Positions 1 to 8,131 of a stretch of DNA of 64,000 nucleotides are shown piece after piece (position 1 is the stretch's first letter; every line of letters begins with the position of its first letter). A program made the position numbers and the translations under genes. The notes under the pieces are model-generated. The model searched no databases, was not told where the DNA came from, and saw only the letters and a list, made by a program, of their open reading frames with translations. Source of the DNA: Roseiflexus sp. (lineage in GTDB: Bacteria > Chloroflexota > Chloroflexia > Chloroflexales > Roseiflexaceae); contig JAGHYV010000001.1 of the NCBI GenBank assembly GCA_017743475.1, positions 1 through 64,000 on the forward strand. The letters run 5' to 3'.

Positions 1-19
1 CACACCCAGCACCGCGTCT

Positions 20-116
20 GCGGGCGAGACGCCCGCGCTCCGGTGACACGTCACGATGCGGCATGCGGGCGGGACGCCCGCGCACCTAGCACAGCGTCTG
101 CGGGCGGGACGCCCGC
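20..116. repeat. Three copies of a 17-bp inverted repeat
   Basis: The near-perfect palindrome GCGGGCG-ggA-CGCCCGC (middle base variable) occurs at 20-36, 65-81 and 100-116. A fourth copy with the opposite-strand centre sits at 48956-48972. The copies form strong hairpins and lie in a spacer without a convincing gene, so they look like a dispersed REP-type element. The short ORFs drawn through here are repeat-derived. Confidence 0.8.
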
Positions 117-182
117 ACACCCGGCGCGCAGGCGGTTCAATTTTATTCCGCCGGGCACCTTTGCGATACGATGTCTCTACGT

Positions 183-475
183 GTCCACCCTTCAACTTTC
201 AACGGTCATAACCCCAATGTTCCAACGCTCAACCTTCAACCCTCAACCTTCAATCCTCGGTTCGCTTGTTTTCATACAAGGCTTCCTGATGCCATAAAAC
301 AAGAGTGTCCTCGCAGCCAGGTCGTTATTTGTCAAGTCGCAGATCGCATCAGGAAGTCATCCGTCAAAAAATGAGCGAACGGTGAGTTCAACGTTCAACG
401 TGCAACCTTCCAACCTTCAACCTTCCAACCTTCAACTTTCCAACCCTCAACCTTCAACCTTCAACGTCCCCTTCC
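183..475. repeat. Heptanucleotide tandem repeat blocks (TTCAACC/TTCAACG type)
   Basis: Two blocks, about 183-268 and 386-475, are built from 7-base units such as ttcaacc, ttcaacg and ttccaac, with single-base variation. The second block contains the stop codon of the cbiG-cbiH-cysG fusion at 454, so the last few codons of that gene are repeat-derived. Apart from these repeats and the hairpins at 20-116, I see nothing else in the first 453 bases. Confidence 0.85.
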
Positions 476-2865
476 CCCAGCCACTGTGCAAGCGCGTTGC
501 GCAGGGCAATGGCGCGCGCCGGAGCAACCCCGCCGCTGCTGACCGCAATCGTGATACCACCGGAACGGTGAACGGCGGGAACGTGGAAACTCCCCTCCTC
601 TGGTGCGTCAACAACGTTGCAGAGGATGCCTGCGGCAGCAGCATCACGCGCAATCTGTGAGTTGACATTGCGCCGATCGGTGGCAGCGAACACCAACCGT
701 GCGCCTGCGAGATCGCCCGGTTCGTATTCGCGCCGGTTCCACATGATCAGCCCGGCATTCGCCCAGGCTGCCAGGTAGGGTGTTGCAGTCGGACTAACCA
801 GGCGCACCGGTATGCCTGCGTTCAGCAATCCGCGCACCTTGCGTTCGCCCACGGCGCCACCGCCAATCACCACGGCAGACAGATCGCCCGGATTGATCAG
901 CGTCACCGGATAGTCACGCTGCGTTCCGGGGATCGGTGTATCACGTCGGTCAACTGCCGTCTCATCCAGAACGACCTGCTTCTTCCGTGCATACCCGCGT
1001 GGCGTCGCCATGCGGTTGCCAAGAATGTAACTCTGACTGCTTCCGATCAGCACAATGGTGAACATATCGGCGCATGATGGGTCTGCGGCTTCCAGGGTCG
1101 TCAGGATGATGCGTTCATCGGCGCGGGTAACGTTGCGCCCGAATGCGACCGGCGTCGTCGGTGGACGGTGGGTGCGCATGATGCTCAGAGCAGCATCGAG
1201 TTGCCAGTCGCGCCCGCGCGACCGCGGGTTGTACAGCGCGACGATAAAATCCGCCTGCGCTGCTGCCCGCAACCGGCGTTCGATCACATCCCAGGGTGTC
1301 AACAGATCGCTCAAGCTGATGATGCACATGTCGTGACCAATTGGTGCGCCGAGTCGCGCAGCGAGCGCCTGGAATGCGCTGATTCCTGGCACAACATCGA
1401 CTGCCGGATGATCGCCGGTCCACCCTTCGTCACGCAGTATCTCGAAAACAGGCGCAGCCATGGCGTAGATGCCAGCATCGCCGCTGCTGATCAGCGCCAC
1501 CCGGCGACCGGAGCGCGCAACCGCGATTGCCTGCCGCGCGCGTCCGATCTCGTCGCCCATCGCCGGGGTGACGATCACTTCCTGCCGGGGTTGTAACAGG
1601 GGACGGATCAGATCAATGTAGACATGATACCCCGCAACTACATCGGCATCGCGCAACGCTGCGTGCGCCGCATATGTAAGATGGCTCAGATCGCCGGGTC
1701 CGATGCCGACGAGGGTGAGAACGCCAGAGGGAGGCGCTGCTGGCACTGCTGTTGCGGTCGTCACAACACCTGATGACCGGTATGGCGCATCGTTCCGTAG
1801 CGCCACGGCAATGGTGCACCGCTGGAAGGTGCGCTTCGGAACGATCAGATCACCGCCGCCTGCAATCACAGCGCACGGCTCGGCAACACCCGGCAGGTCG
1901 ACGTGGGTGACGGCGGCGCTTGGGCTGAACCTTGCGGCGTCGAGGGCAGTAATCTCAGAGCGCGAGACCACGCGGAGCGGAATGTTGAGTCGACCGGCGA
2001 TCTCAACCAGTCCCGGCTCGTCGGCTTTGATGTCGGCAGTGGCGATCACCCCGATGCAGCGCGGATCCAGACCGGCATCGGCAAGTGTGACACGCAGCGC
2101 AGCGTGTAACTCGTTGACCGGCGTTCCCCGCCGACATCCGATCCCCACCGCCAGAACCGGTGGCAGGTAGCGCACACCCTTCGCCCGCAGCGCCTGCCAG
2201 AGATCGTCAATCTGGCGGTGCGTTACCAGGATTGCTGCCGCAAACCAGGGATCTGTCAGGCTCGCTGGATCATCAACATATTCGAGGTTCGCGCAATTGG
2301 CCCCCTCTTCGATCACCAACCGATGTGCGTCGGGGAGCGCTGGATCGACAAAGCACCCCACCAGGTCGCCGTTCACCAGGCACGCCATCGTATGCGTCAG
2401 CGCCGAGTCATTGGCGATTCGCCAGCCCCTGTCGCGTCCCAGCAGATCGAGTGCTGGAAGTCCGCGCGTATCACTGGCAGTGGTGATGGCAGCCTGTCCG
2501 CCAGTGATCACGGCGATCCGACGCGCCAGATCGTTCGCGCCCGCCTGGTGCCCGCCAAGCAGGGGAATGACAAACCTGCCGCTCTCATCGAGCACAACGA
2601 CCGCCGGATCGATGGTCTTGCGGGCAATGAGCGGAGCAATGGCGCGCACGGCGATGCCGCTCGCCATGATCAGCACCAGCGCACGATAGTTGCCCCAGCA
2701 GGTGCGCACTTCGTCCAGCAGTGCGGTGGTGTATGGCGTTGCGTCTGGCGCTTCAGCAGCGAATTTTGCTGGTACGTGCGCGGCGGCGCGCAGTTTCACC
2801 GCTAGGCGCGCCGCCAGGCGTGTTCCTGCGCGGGTAACGGCAATGATGACGGTGTCTGCATTCAC
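454..2865 (-). CDS. Triple fusion: CbiG, CbiH and precorrin-2 dehydrogenase (CysG-N/Met8-like)
   Basis: A cytoplasmic enzyme of corrin ring synthesis with three domains in one 803-aa chain. Residues 1-355 match CbiG (cobalt-precorrin-5A hydrolase, opening the lactone; note the PLLGGHQAGAN stretch). Residues about 380-630 match CbiH/CobJ (C17-methyltransferase and ring contraction; VGIGPGDL and SSGDAGIYAMA SAM-methylase motifs). Residues about 652-797 match the NAD-binding Met8/CysG N-domain (VVIGGGAVGERK), which oxidises precorrin-2 to sirohydrochlorin. The start overlaps the cbiF stop by 4 bp (ATGA). The stop codon falls inside a heptanucleotide repeat, so the last residues (GDVEG) are probably not ancestral. 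Domain calls are by recognisable motifs; the separate activities are known for the families, not shown here. Confidence 0.93.
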   Translation of the reverse strand: MNADTVIIAVTRAGTRLAARLAVKLRAAAHVPAKFAAEAPDATPYTTALLDEVRTCWGNYRALVLIMASGIAVRAIAPLIARKTIDPAVVVLDESGRFVIPLLGGHQAGANDLARRIAVITGGQAAITTASDTRGLPALDLLGRDRGWRIANDSALTHTMACLVNGDLVGCFVDPALPDAHRLVIEEGANCANLEYVDDPASLTDPWFAAAILVTHRQIDDLWQALRAKGVRYLPPVLAVGIGCRRGTPVNELHAALRVTLADAGLDPRCIGVIATADIKADEPGLVEIAGRLNIPLRVVSRSEITALDAARFSPSAAVTHVDLPGVAEPCAVIAGGGDLIVPKRTFQRCTIAVALRNDAPYRSSGVVTTATAVPAAPPSGVLTLVGIGPGDLSHLTYAAHAALRDADVVAGYHVYIDLIRPLLQPRQEVIVTPAMGDEIGRARQAIAVARSGRRVALISSGDAGIYAMAAPVFEILRDEGWTGDHPAVDVVPGISAFQALAARLGAPIGHDMCIISLSDLLTPWDVIERRLRAAAQADFIVALYNPRSRGRDWQLDAALSIMRTHRPPTTPVAFGRNVTRADERIILTTLEAADPSCADMFTIVLIGSSQSYILGNRMATPRGYARKKQVVLDETAVDRRDTPIPGTQRDYPVTLINPGDLSAVVIGGGAVGERKVRGLLNAGIPVRLVSPTATPYLAAWANAGLIMWNRREYEPGDLAGARLVFAATDRRNVNSQIARDAAAAGILCNVVDAPEEGSFHVPAVHRSGGITIAVSSGGVAPARAIALRNALAQWLGEGDVEG

Positions 2866-3680
2866 GCCTGATCTCCTCTCGTGTCGCTGCGACGAAAACG
2901 ATGCGTGTACGTCCGGTCGTAGAGACGACTCGCAGCTCGCCGCGGCGATCGTTTCAGCGCAGGATCGAGCGCCGGGCTGACCAGAATGAGCGCCTGGCGC
3001 GTGAAGCCAGCAGCTTTAACCTTTGCTGCAATATCACCCAGCGTTCCCTGGATGATCGTTTCGTCGGGCCAAGTGACGCGGTGCAGCACAACGACCGGCG
3101 TCTCGGGGGTGTACGCGCCGCCTGCCAGGAGTTCGTCCACCACGCGCTGCATGCGGGTGACGCTAAGGTAGATCGCCAGCGATACGCCGTGCGCCGCCAG
3201 ACGTTGCAGTTCTTCGCGCGGCGGCATAGGAGTGCGCCCGGCAGCACGGGTAAAAATGATAGTCTGCACCACGTCGGGGACTGTCAGTTCGACGCCGAGA
3301 CGGGCAGCAGCGGCGAATGCTGCCGTGACCCCTGGAACGATCTCGTAGGGAATGCCACGTTCGTCGAGCGCCGCCATTTGCTCGTGAATGGCACCATAAA
3401 GCGATGGATCGCCGCTATGTAGGCGAGCAACTACCTTCCCGGCACGCGCAGCGTCGCTCATCAGGGCAACGATCTGTTCCAGATGCATGTCCGCCGTGCC
3501 GATAATTTGGGCATCAGGACGGGCGTAGGCAGCGGGCAGGGCAACATCCACCAGACTGTCGGCGTAGAGGATCAGATCAGCCTGTGTCAGCAGGTCACGC
3601 CCACGCACCGTGATCAGATCAGGCGCGCCGGGTCCTGCGCCGATGAAATAGACGGTTCCGGCGACGGCAGCGTACATCAT
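2862..3680 (-). CDS. cbiF: Cobalt-precorrin-4 C11-methyltransferase
   Basis: SAM-dependent methyltransferase (CbiF/CobM) that methylates C11 of cobalt-precorrin-4 in the cytoplasm. The 272-aa product is of usual family length and has the tetrapyrrole methylase signatures: an N-terminal GAGPGAPDLIT, HSGDPSLYGAIHEQ in the middle and PGVTAAFAAAA after it. A basic tail of about 25 residues (KRSPRRAASRLYDR...) extends past the fold. Start and stop overlap both neighbours by 4 bp (ATGA), indicating translational coupling with cbiL upstream and the CbiG fusion downstream. Confidence 0.95.
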   Translation of the reverse strand: MMYAAVAGTVYFIGAGPGAPDLITVRGRDLLTQADLILYADSLVDVALPAAYARPDAQIIGTADMHLEQIVALMSDAARAGKVVARLHSGDPSLYGAIHEQMAALDERGIPYEIVPGVTAAFAAAARLGVELTVPDVVQTIIFTRAAGRTPMPPREELQRLAAHGVSLAIYLSVTRMQRVVDELLAGGAYTPETPVVVLHRVTWPDETIIQGTLGDIAAKVKAAGFTRQALILVSPALDPALKRSPRRAASRLYDRTYTHRFRRSDTRGDQA

Positions 3681-4405
3681 ACACGGTCTCCACGGCGAAT
3701 GATTACCAGCGAAAGATAGGGGCGCCGCTGTAGGTCGAGTGTGCGCAGGTCACGCACGATCAATTCTTCCGGCATCCCGACACGCTCGGCGTACAGCGCA
3801 TGGGCGAGCAGGTCGAGTTCGGTGAGCGCCGCCACGATTGCCGGCAGTGCTGAACCCGCTTTCATCAGCACAATCGTCTCGAAGTCGGTCAACAGTCGTC
3901 GCAGCGTTGCTGCGTCCGTTTCGTAACTGGCGGGCATGATGATCATGCGCTCATCACCCATCGCCAGCGGAATGCCAGCCGTTGCTGCCGCTGCCGCAAA
4001 CGATGTCACGCCGGGGATGATCGCGACCGTCACCGGCGCCTGAATGGCCGCCAGTTCGCGCCAGAGATAGACGAAGGTGCCGTAGAGCAGCGGATCGCCC
4101 AGCAGCAGATATGCTCCCCGGCGATGCCCGTTCAGTTCGGTCACAATCGTTTCGGCGGCAGCGCGCCATGCTGGGCGCAACTGTCCGGCGTCGCGGGTCA
4201 TCGGCAGCGGCAATGCAACGACCGTTTGACGAGCGCGGTCGATCCAGGGTTCGGCGATGCGCAATGCCAGGCTCTGATCGCCGTCGCGGCTCTGGGGAAC
4301 GAAGATGACATCCGCCGCCTGGAGCGCACGTAGTCCTTTGAGGGTGATCAATTCTGGATCGCCCGGTCCCATGCCAATGGCGATCAATGTTGCAGGTTCA
4401 GTCAT
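3677..4405 (-). CDS. cbiL: Precorrin-2/cobalt-factor II C20-methyltransferase
   Basis: SAM-dependent methyltransferase (CbiL/CobI) adding the C20 methyl group that is later lost with ring contraction. Motifs include GMGPGDPELITLKG near the start, LLLGDPLLYGTFVYL and IIPGVTSFAAAAA. The ORF track starts at 4486, but the extra 27 residues are arginine/serine-rich and lie inside the upstream gene. The ATG at 4405 gives the family-like start MTEPATLIAIG and overlaps the cbiET stop by 8 bp. The stop overlaps the cbiF start (ATGA). Confidence 0.94.
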   Translation of the reverse strand: MTEPATLIAIGMGPGDPELITLKGLRALQAADVIFVPQSRDGDQSLALRIAEPWIDRARQTVVALPLPMTRDAGQLRPAWRAAAETIVTELNGHRRGAYLLLGDPLLYGTFVYLWRELAAIQAPVTVAIIPGVTSFAAAAATAGIPLAMGDERMIIMPASYETDAATLRRLLTDFETIVLMKAGSALPAIVAALTELDLLAHALYAERVGMPEELIVRDLRTLDLQRRPYLSLVIIRRGDRV

Positions 4406-5624
4406 GCCGGTTCTCTTTCTGCCATGCGATGATGAAGACGGGATTGAGCGCTTCCAGACGCAGCGACGACTGGATCGGCGCGCCACGATTGATCTGCGCC
4501 TGGACGACCCGCGCTTCGGGGAGCAGTACAGTCACCTGATGCACATGATCTAGCGTGACCAGGTTCAAGACCAGGCGACCATGCGGTTTGAGACGTTGCT
4601 GCACCATGCTAACGATTTCCTTCAGGCGTCCGCCACTTCCGCCAATGAAGATAGCGTGCGGATCGGGAAGACCGACGCAGGCTTCCGGCGCTTCACCGTG
4701 GATGACCCGCAGGTTCGGCGCCGGGAAGCGCTGAAGATTTTCTCGCACATGCGCAATAAATCGTTCACGTCGCTCGATGGCATACACCCGCGCAGTCGGG
4801 CAGGCGCGCGCCGCTTCGATGCCAACCGAACCGCTCCCTGCACCGATGTCCCACAACGTCTCGCCCGGTTGCAGCGCAAGTTCCGCCAGGCTCAGCAGGC
4901 GCACTTCGCGTTTGGTGATCTGTCCGGCTTCAGTGCTAAACGCTTCGTCGGGTAAACCGGGCGGCACGGCAGTCTGGCGGGCGACGTCATCATTCCAGAC
5001 CACGAACACATTGAGCGTCGCAAAGGTTTGATCCGCTGCGTCACGGAGCGTTGTGCGCACCACTCGTTGTGCAGGACCGCCCAGGTGCTCGCAAATAGCG
5101 CAGCGTGTGGTTGGTGACAGACCGGCTTCCAGCAGCGCAGTCGCAATCCGGGCAGGCGTATGCTGCTGATCGGTCAGAATGGCAGCTTTCGGTGCGTGCA
5201 GTACGCCGGAAATCACCGCATCGAGCGGGCGCCCATGGGCGCTGAGAAGCACTGCATCGTGCCAGGGTTCCGCCAGCGCCGCGAATGCCAGTTGCGCCGA
5301 TGTCGGCGCCGGGATAATGTCGAGCGCATCAGGTGGCAGCGCACGCCGCAGTGAGACGCCGATCCCATACCATAGAGGATCGCCCGACGCGAGCACGACC
5401 GCTGCTTCGCCACGTTCCCACGCCAGTTTCAGGCGCTCCAGCGCTGGTTCGACCTTGGCGCCGATGACCAGTCGCTCTCCAGTGTATGCCGGGAATGCTG
5501 CCAGGTGGCGTTGCCCGCCGACGAGCAGCGTTGCCTGGACGATCCGCTCGTACAGGGCGGAAGGCAGCCCCGCAGCGCCAGCATCGGTCATTCCCACCAC
5601 CAGAATCGGGCGACGCGCCGTCAT
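4398..5624 (-). CDS. cbiET: Precorrin-6Y C5,15-methyltransferase (decarboxylating), CbiE-CbiT fusion
   Basis: This 408-aa protein joins CbiE (C5 methylation; residues about 1-205, with VVLASGDPLWYGIG) to CbiT (C15 methylation and decarboxylation of the acetate side chain; residues about 215-400, with the class I SAM motif WDIGAGSGSVGIE). The fused arrangement corresponds to CobL of the aerobic pathway but is common in cbi clusters too. The start overlaps the cbiD stop by 4 bp and the stop overlaps the cbiL start by 8 bp. The C-terminal half includes IFIGGSGGRLKEI, a typical CbiT substrate-site stretch. Confidence 0.95.
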   Translation of the reverse strand: MTARRPILVVGMTDAGAAGLPSALYERIVQATLLVGGQRHLAAFPAYTGERLVIGAKVEPALERLKLAWERGEAAVVLASGDPLWYGIGVSLRRALPPDALDIIPAPTSAQLAFAALAEPWHDAVLLSAHGRPLDAVISGVLHAPKAAILTDQQHTPARIATALLEAGLSPTTRCAICEHLGGPAQRVVRTTLRDAADQTFATLNVFVVWNDDVARQTAVPPGLPDEAFSTEAGQITKREVRLLSLAELALQPGETLWDIGAGSGSVGIEAARACPTARVYAIERRERFIAHVRENLQRFPAPNLRVIHGEAPEACVGLPDPHAIFIGGSGGRLKEIVSMVQQRLKPHGRLVLNLVTLDHVHQVTVLLPEARVVQAQINRGAPIQSSLRLEALNPVFIIAWQKENRHD

Positions 5625-6862
5625 GACTCCTCCAGCATCTCGTCATCGTCATCGGCACCGAACGGAGCAGCGGCGAGCCGCTCAATCAGCGGACGGGTGT
5701 CGCCAACAGGAGCACTGGCGCGCGGGGGTCTGGGAACGCTGGCGCGAGCAATCACGCTGCCGTCAAAATCGACCAGAATGGTCTCGAACCCCATTGCACC
5801 GCCCTGCGCTTCAATAAACCGCAGGCAACTCGCCAGCGCCAGTTCGACGATGCGCTGAAGCGGCGCAGTCTGACCGTACTCCTGGCAGAGTTCCAGAAAG
5901 TGTCGCCCGGTGTTGGCATGCGCAACCGCCTCGACCAGTGCGTCAGGCGCACCAACATCGCGGCAGACCTGCGCCAGGAATCCGAAATCGACCTGATTCC
6001 CCGCCACGTGGGTCCGCATGTGTCCCTGAGCCGTTTTGACCATTTTGCCGATCATGCCGACAAATACGGCTTCTTCAACGCCGCATGCAACACAGGTTTT
6101 CAGCGCGTCGCCGGTAAAGACGCTCAACTCAACAAACGCCAGTTCCGGTAGTTCGGGGAAGATGCGCATGGCAAACTTCTCCGAGCGACCACCAGTACAC
6201 AGCACAACCTTTGATACGTGGTTGCGCGCTGCCATTTCAACTGCCTGAACGACACTGGCGCGCCAGGATGCGGTACTGTATGGAAAGACCTTGCCGGTCG
6301 TGCCAAGGATGCTGATTCCGCCAATGATCCCCAGGCGCGGGTTGAGTGTTTTCTGCGCCAGGCGTTCGCCGTCAGGCACGCTGATGATGATCTCCAACCC
6401 ATTGCGTTCAAGGAAGGCTTCACCGTCAGGCGCACACTCACGAACCGCGTCGCGCACATTGTCGGTGATCTGCTGGCGTGGCACCGGATTGATTGCCGGA
6501 CCGCCGACCGGCAATCCGAGACCTGGCAGTGTCACCCGTCCTACCCCGACACCGCCATCGATGGAAATGCCTGCACCCGTCACACGCCGCACCTGCGCGC
6601 AGATCAGTGCGCCATGCGTCACATCCGGATCATCGCCGCCATCCTTGACCATGCAGCAGAAAGCCCAATCCTCGCCCTGCCGCATCTCGACCGGCGTCAT
6701 GGTTGCGGTTTCGCCGATTGGCAGCGTAATGGTTACCTGTGGGGGCCACTGACCGGTCAGCAGAGCAATGGTCGCGGCTTTCGCGGCAGCTGCGGCATTG
6801 CTGCCGGTGGTGTAGCCAGTGCGGAGTCCACGTTTGTTGCGCGGCGGAACAGTGTCACTCAT
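5621..6862 (-). CDS. cbiD: Cobalt-precorrin-5B C1-methyltransferase
   Basis: CbiD methylates C1 in the anaerobic (early-cobalt) pathway; it is unrelated to the other ring methylases and is a marker for that pathway. The 413-aa product begins with the family hallmark LRTGYTTGSNAAAAAKAA, followed by LPIGETATM and the stretch KDGGDDPDVTHGA. The C-terminus after about residue 370 is a proline-rich then acidic tail (ADDDDEMLEES). The start shares one base with the cbiC stop, and the stop overlaps the cbiET start by 4 bp. Confidence 0.95.
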   Translation of the reverse strand: MSDTVPPRNKRGLRTGYTTGSNAAAAAKAATIALLTGQWPPQVTITLPIGETATMTPVEMRQGEDWAFCCMVKDGGDDPDVTHGALICAQVRRVTGAGISIDGGVGVGRVTLPGLGLPVGGPAINPVPRQQITDNVRDAVRECAPDGEAFLERNGLEIIISVPDGERLAQKTLNPRLGIIGGISILGTTGKVFPYSTASWRASVVQAVEMAARNHVSKVVLCTGGRSEKFAMRIFPELPELAFVELSVFTGDALKTCVACGVEEAVFVGMIGKMVKTAQGHMRTHVAGNQVDFGFLAQVCRDVGAPDALVEAVAHANTGRHFLELCQEYGQTAPLQRIVELALASCLRFIEAQGGAMGFETILVDFDGSVIARASVPRPPRASAPVGDTRPLIERLAAAPFGADDDDEMLEES

Positions 6863-7530
6863 CAGTAGACGGCTGTGTTATCGACTCCGGCAGCAAGACG
6901 CAGGAGTGCATTCACAATTGCAGCGGCGACGGTTGACCCGCCCTTGCGCCCAACCGTCACAATCCAGTGTGTATCGGTACGCGCCATCAGCGCCTCTTTA
7001 CTCTCAACGGCATGCACAAAACCGACCGGTACGCCAATAACCAGCGCTGGACGCGCGCCACTGTTGATCAGGCGCAACAGCTCATACAGTGCAGTCGGGG
7101 CATTGCCGATAGCGACGACCGCGCCGTCGAGCAGGCCATTCGCATGGGCAACGCGAATGCCAGCCGCGCTGCGGGTCAACCCATCATCGTCAGCAATCGA
7201 CAGCGCCTCACGCGAGTCGTTCAGGCAGTGCAGCGCACCGCCGAACTCGCGCACCCGCCGCTCGTTAATACCAGCACGTACCATATGCACATCGGCAAGC
7301 ACGTGACATCCGCGACGCAGCGCTGCAACCCCGGCTTCAACAGCGCCAGGACTGGCGCGCGTGATGGTTGCAAACTCGAAATCCGCTGTGCTGTGAATGA
7401 TCCGTTCGACGACCGCGCTGAGCGGCGCTTCGATATGGAAACCACGCTGCTCGAGTTCGGCGCGAATAATCGCAAACGACCGCGCAGCAATTTTAGCAGC
7501 GGTCAGCGTTTCAGCAGGAAATTCACTCAT
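6862..7530 (-). CDS. cbiC: Precorrin-8X methylmutase
   Basis: CbiC/CobH moves the C11 methyl to C12, giving cobyrinic (hydrogenobyrinic) acid. The family sequence ERIIHSTADFEFA carries the catalytic histidine, followed by LADVHMVRAGI and the C-terminal VTVGRKGGSTVAAAIVNALL. The track uses a TTG at 7542; the ATG at 7530 gives MSEFPAETLT and overlaps the upstream stop as TGATG, which I prefer. This makes 222 aa, close to the family norm. Confidence 0.94.
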   Translation of the reverse strand: MSEFPAETLTAAKIAARSFAIIRAELEQRGFHIEAPLSAVVERIIHSTADFEFATITRASPGAVEAGVAALRRGCHVLADVHMVRAGINERRVREFGGALHCLNDSREALSIADDDGLTRSAAGIRVAHANGLLDGAVVAIGNAPTALYELLRLINSGARPALVIGVPVGFVHAVESKEALMARTDTHWIVTVGRKGGSTVAAAIVNALLRLAAGVDNTAVY

Positions 7531-8048
7531 CACTCCTCCCAACCCTTCATGCGGGACGCAACGCGCGCGACACGGCGACCCAGCGCACGTGCCTGCGCGA
7601 GATCCTCTTCCGTCAAAACGCCAACAGCCGTTGCACCGTAGTACGAACCGGCGCGTTCCATCGTTGGACTCCAGGGGAGACCGACGATGATCATCCCTGA
7701 ACCCAGGAACCAGTGCAGCACATTCAGCAACGTAAACTCTGTACCAGAATGACGCCCAGCGCTACTGGTGAATGCCGCGCCGACTTTGCCCGCCAGGCTG
7801 CCCTCTTCCCACAGATCGCCGGTGGTGTCGAGCCAGCGCTTCAACGTTCCTTTGATGCCAGTCCAGTTCGGTGTTCCGATTATGATCGCATCCGCCTCCA
7901 GCAGATCGCTCTTCTCCGCCCTGGTTGGCTGTTTAATCGTCACAGTGACGCCAGGCACGCTGGCAGCGCCCTCAGCGATGGCCTGCGCCAGCGCCGCAAC
8001 CTGATTCCCGACATCATGCAGAATGAATACGTGACAGGAAGCAGTCAT
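7530..8048 (-). CDS. Flavodoxin-like NAD(P)H:quinone/FMN oxidoreductase
   Basis: A 172-aa flavodoxin-fold protein in the middle of the cobalamin operon. GTPNWTGIKGTLKRWLDTTGDLW and FTSSAGRHSGTEFTLLNVL resemble the FMN-binding loops of WrbA-type quinone oxidoreductases. The ORF track begins at 8099, but the ATG at 8048 has a strong ribosome site (gtgaggagactggcgATG) and starts directly with the fold (MTASCHVFILHD). Its stop is coupled to cbiC by TGATG. Cobalamin synthesis needs reductases (precorrin-6A reductase, Co(II) reduction before adenosylation) and no cbiJ is in the window, so a redox role in the pathway is plausible but only inferred. Confidence 0.75.
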   Translation of the reverse strand: MTASCHVFILHDVGNQVAALAQAIAEGAASVPGVTVTIKQPTRAEKSDLLEADAIIIGTPNWTGIKGTLKRWLDTTGDLWEEGSLAGKVGAAFTSSAGRHSGTEFTLLNVLHWFLGSGMIIVGLPWSPTMERAGSYYGATAVGVLTEEDLAQARALGRRVARVASRMKGWEE

Positions 8049-8131
8049 CGCCAGTCTCCTCACATAACCCGGAACGACAGGGAAGCGTCGATTGTGCAAC
8101 GGGGATGGTCTTTCTCATTATACCGCACAGA

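Noticed and set aside
43-660. Short plus-strand ORFs at the left edge
   Set aside because: They are translations of heptanucleotide and hairpin repeats.
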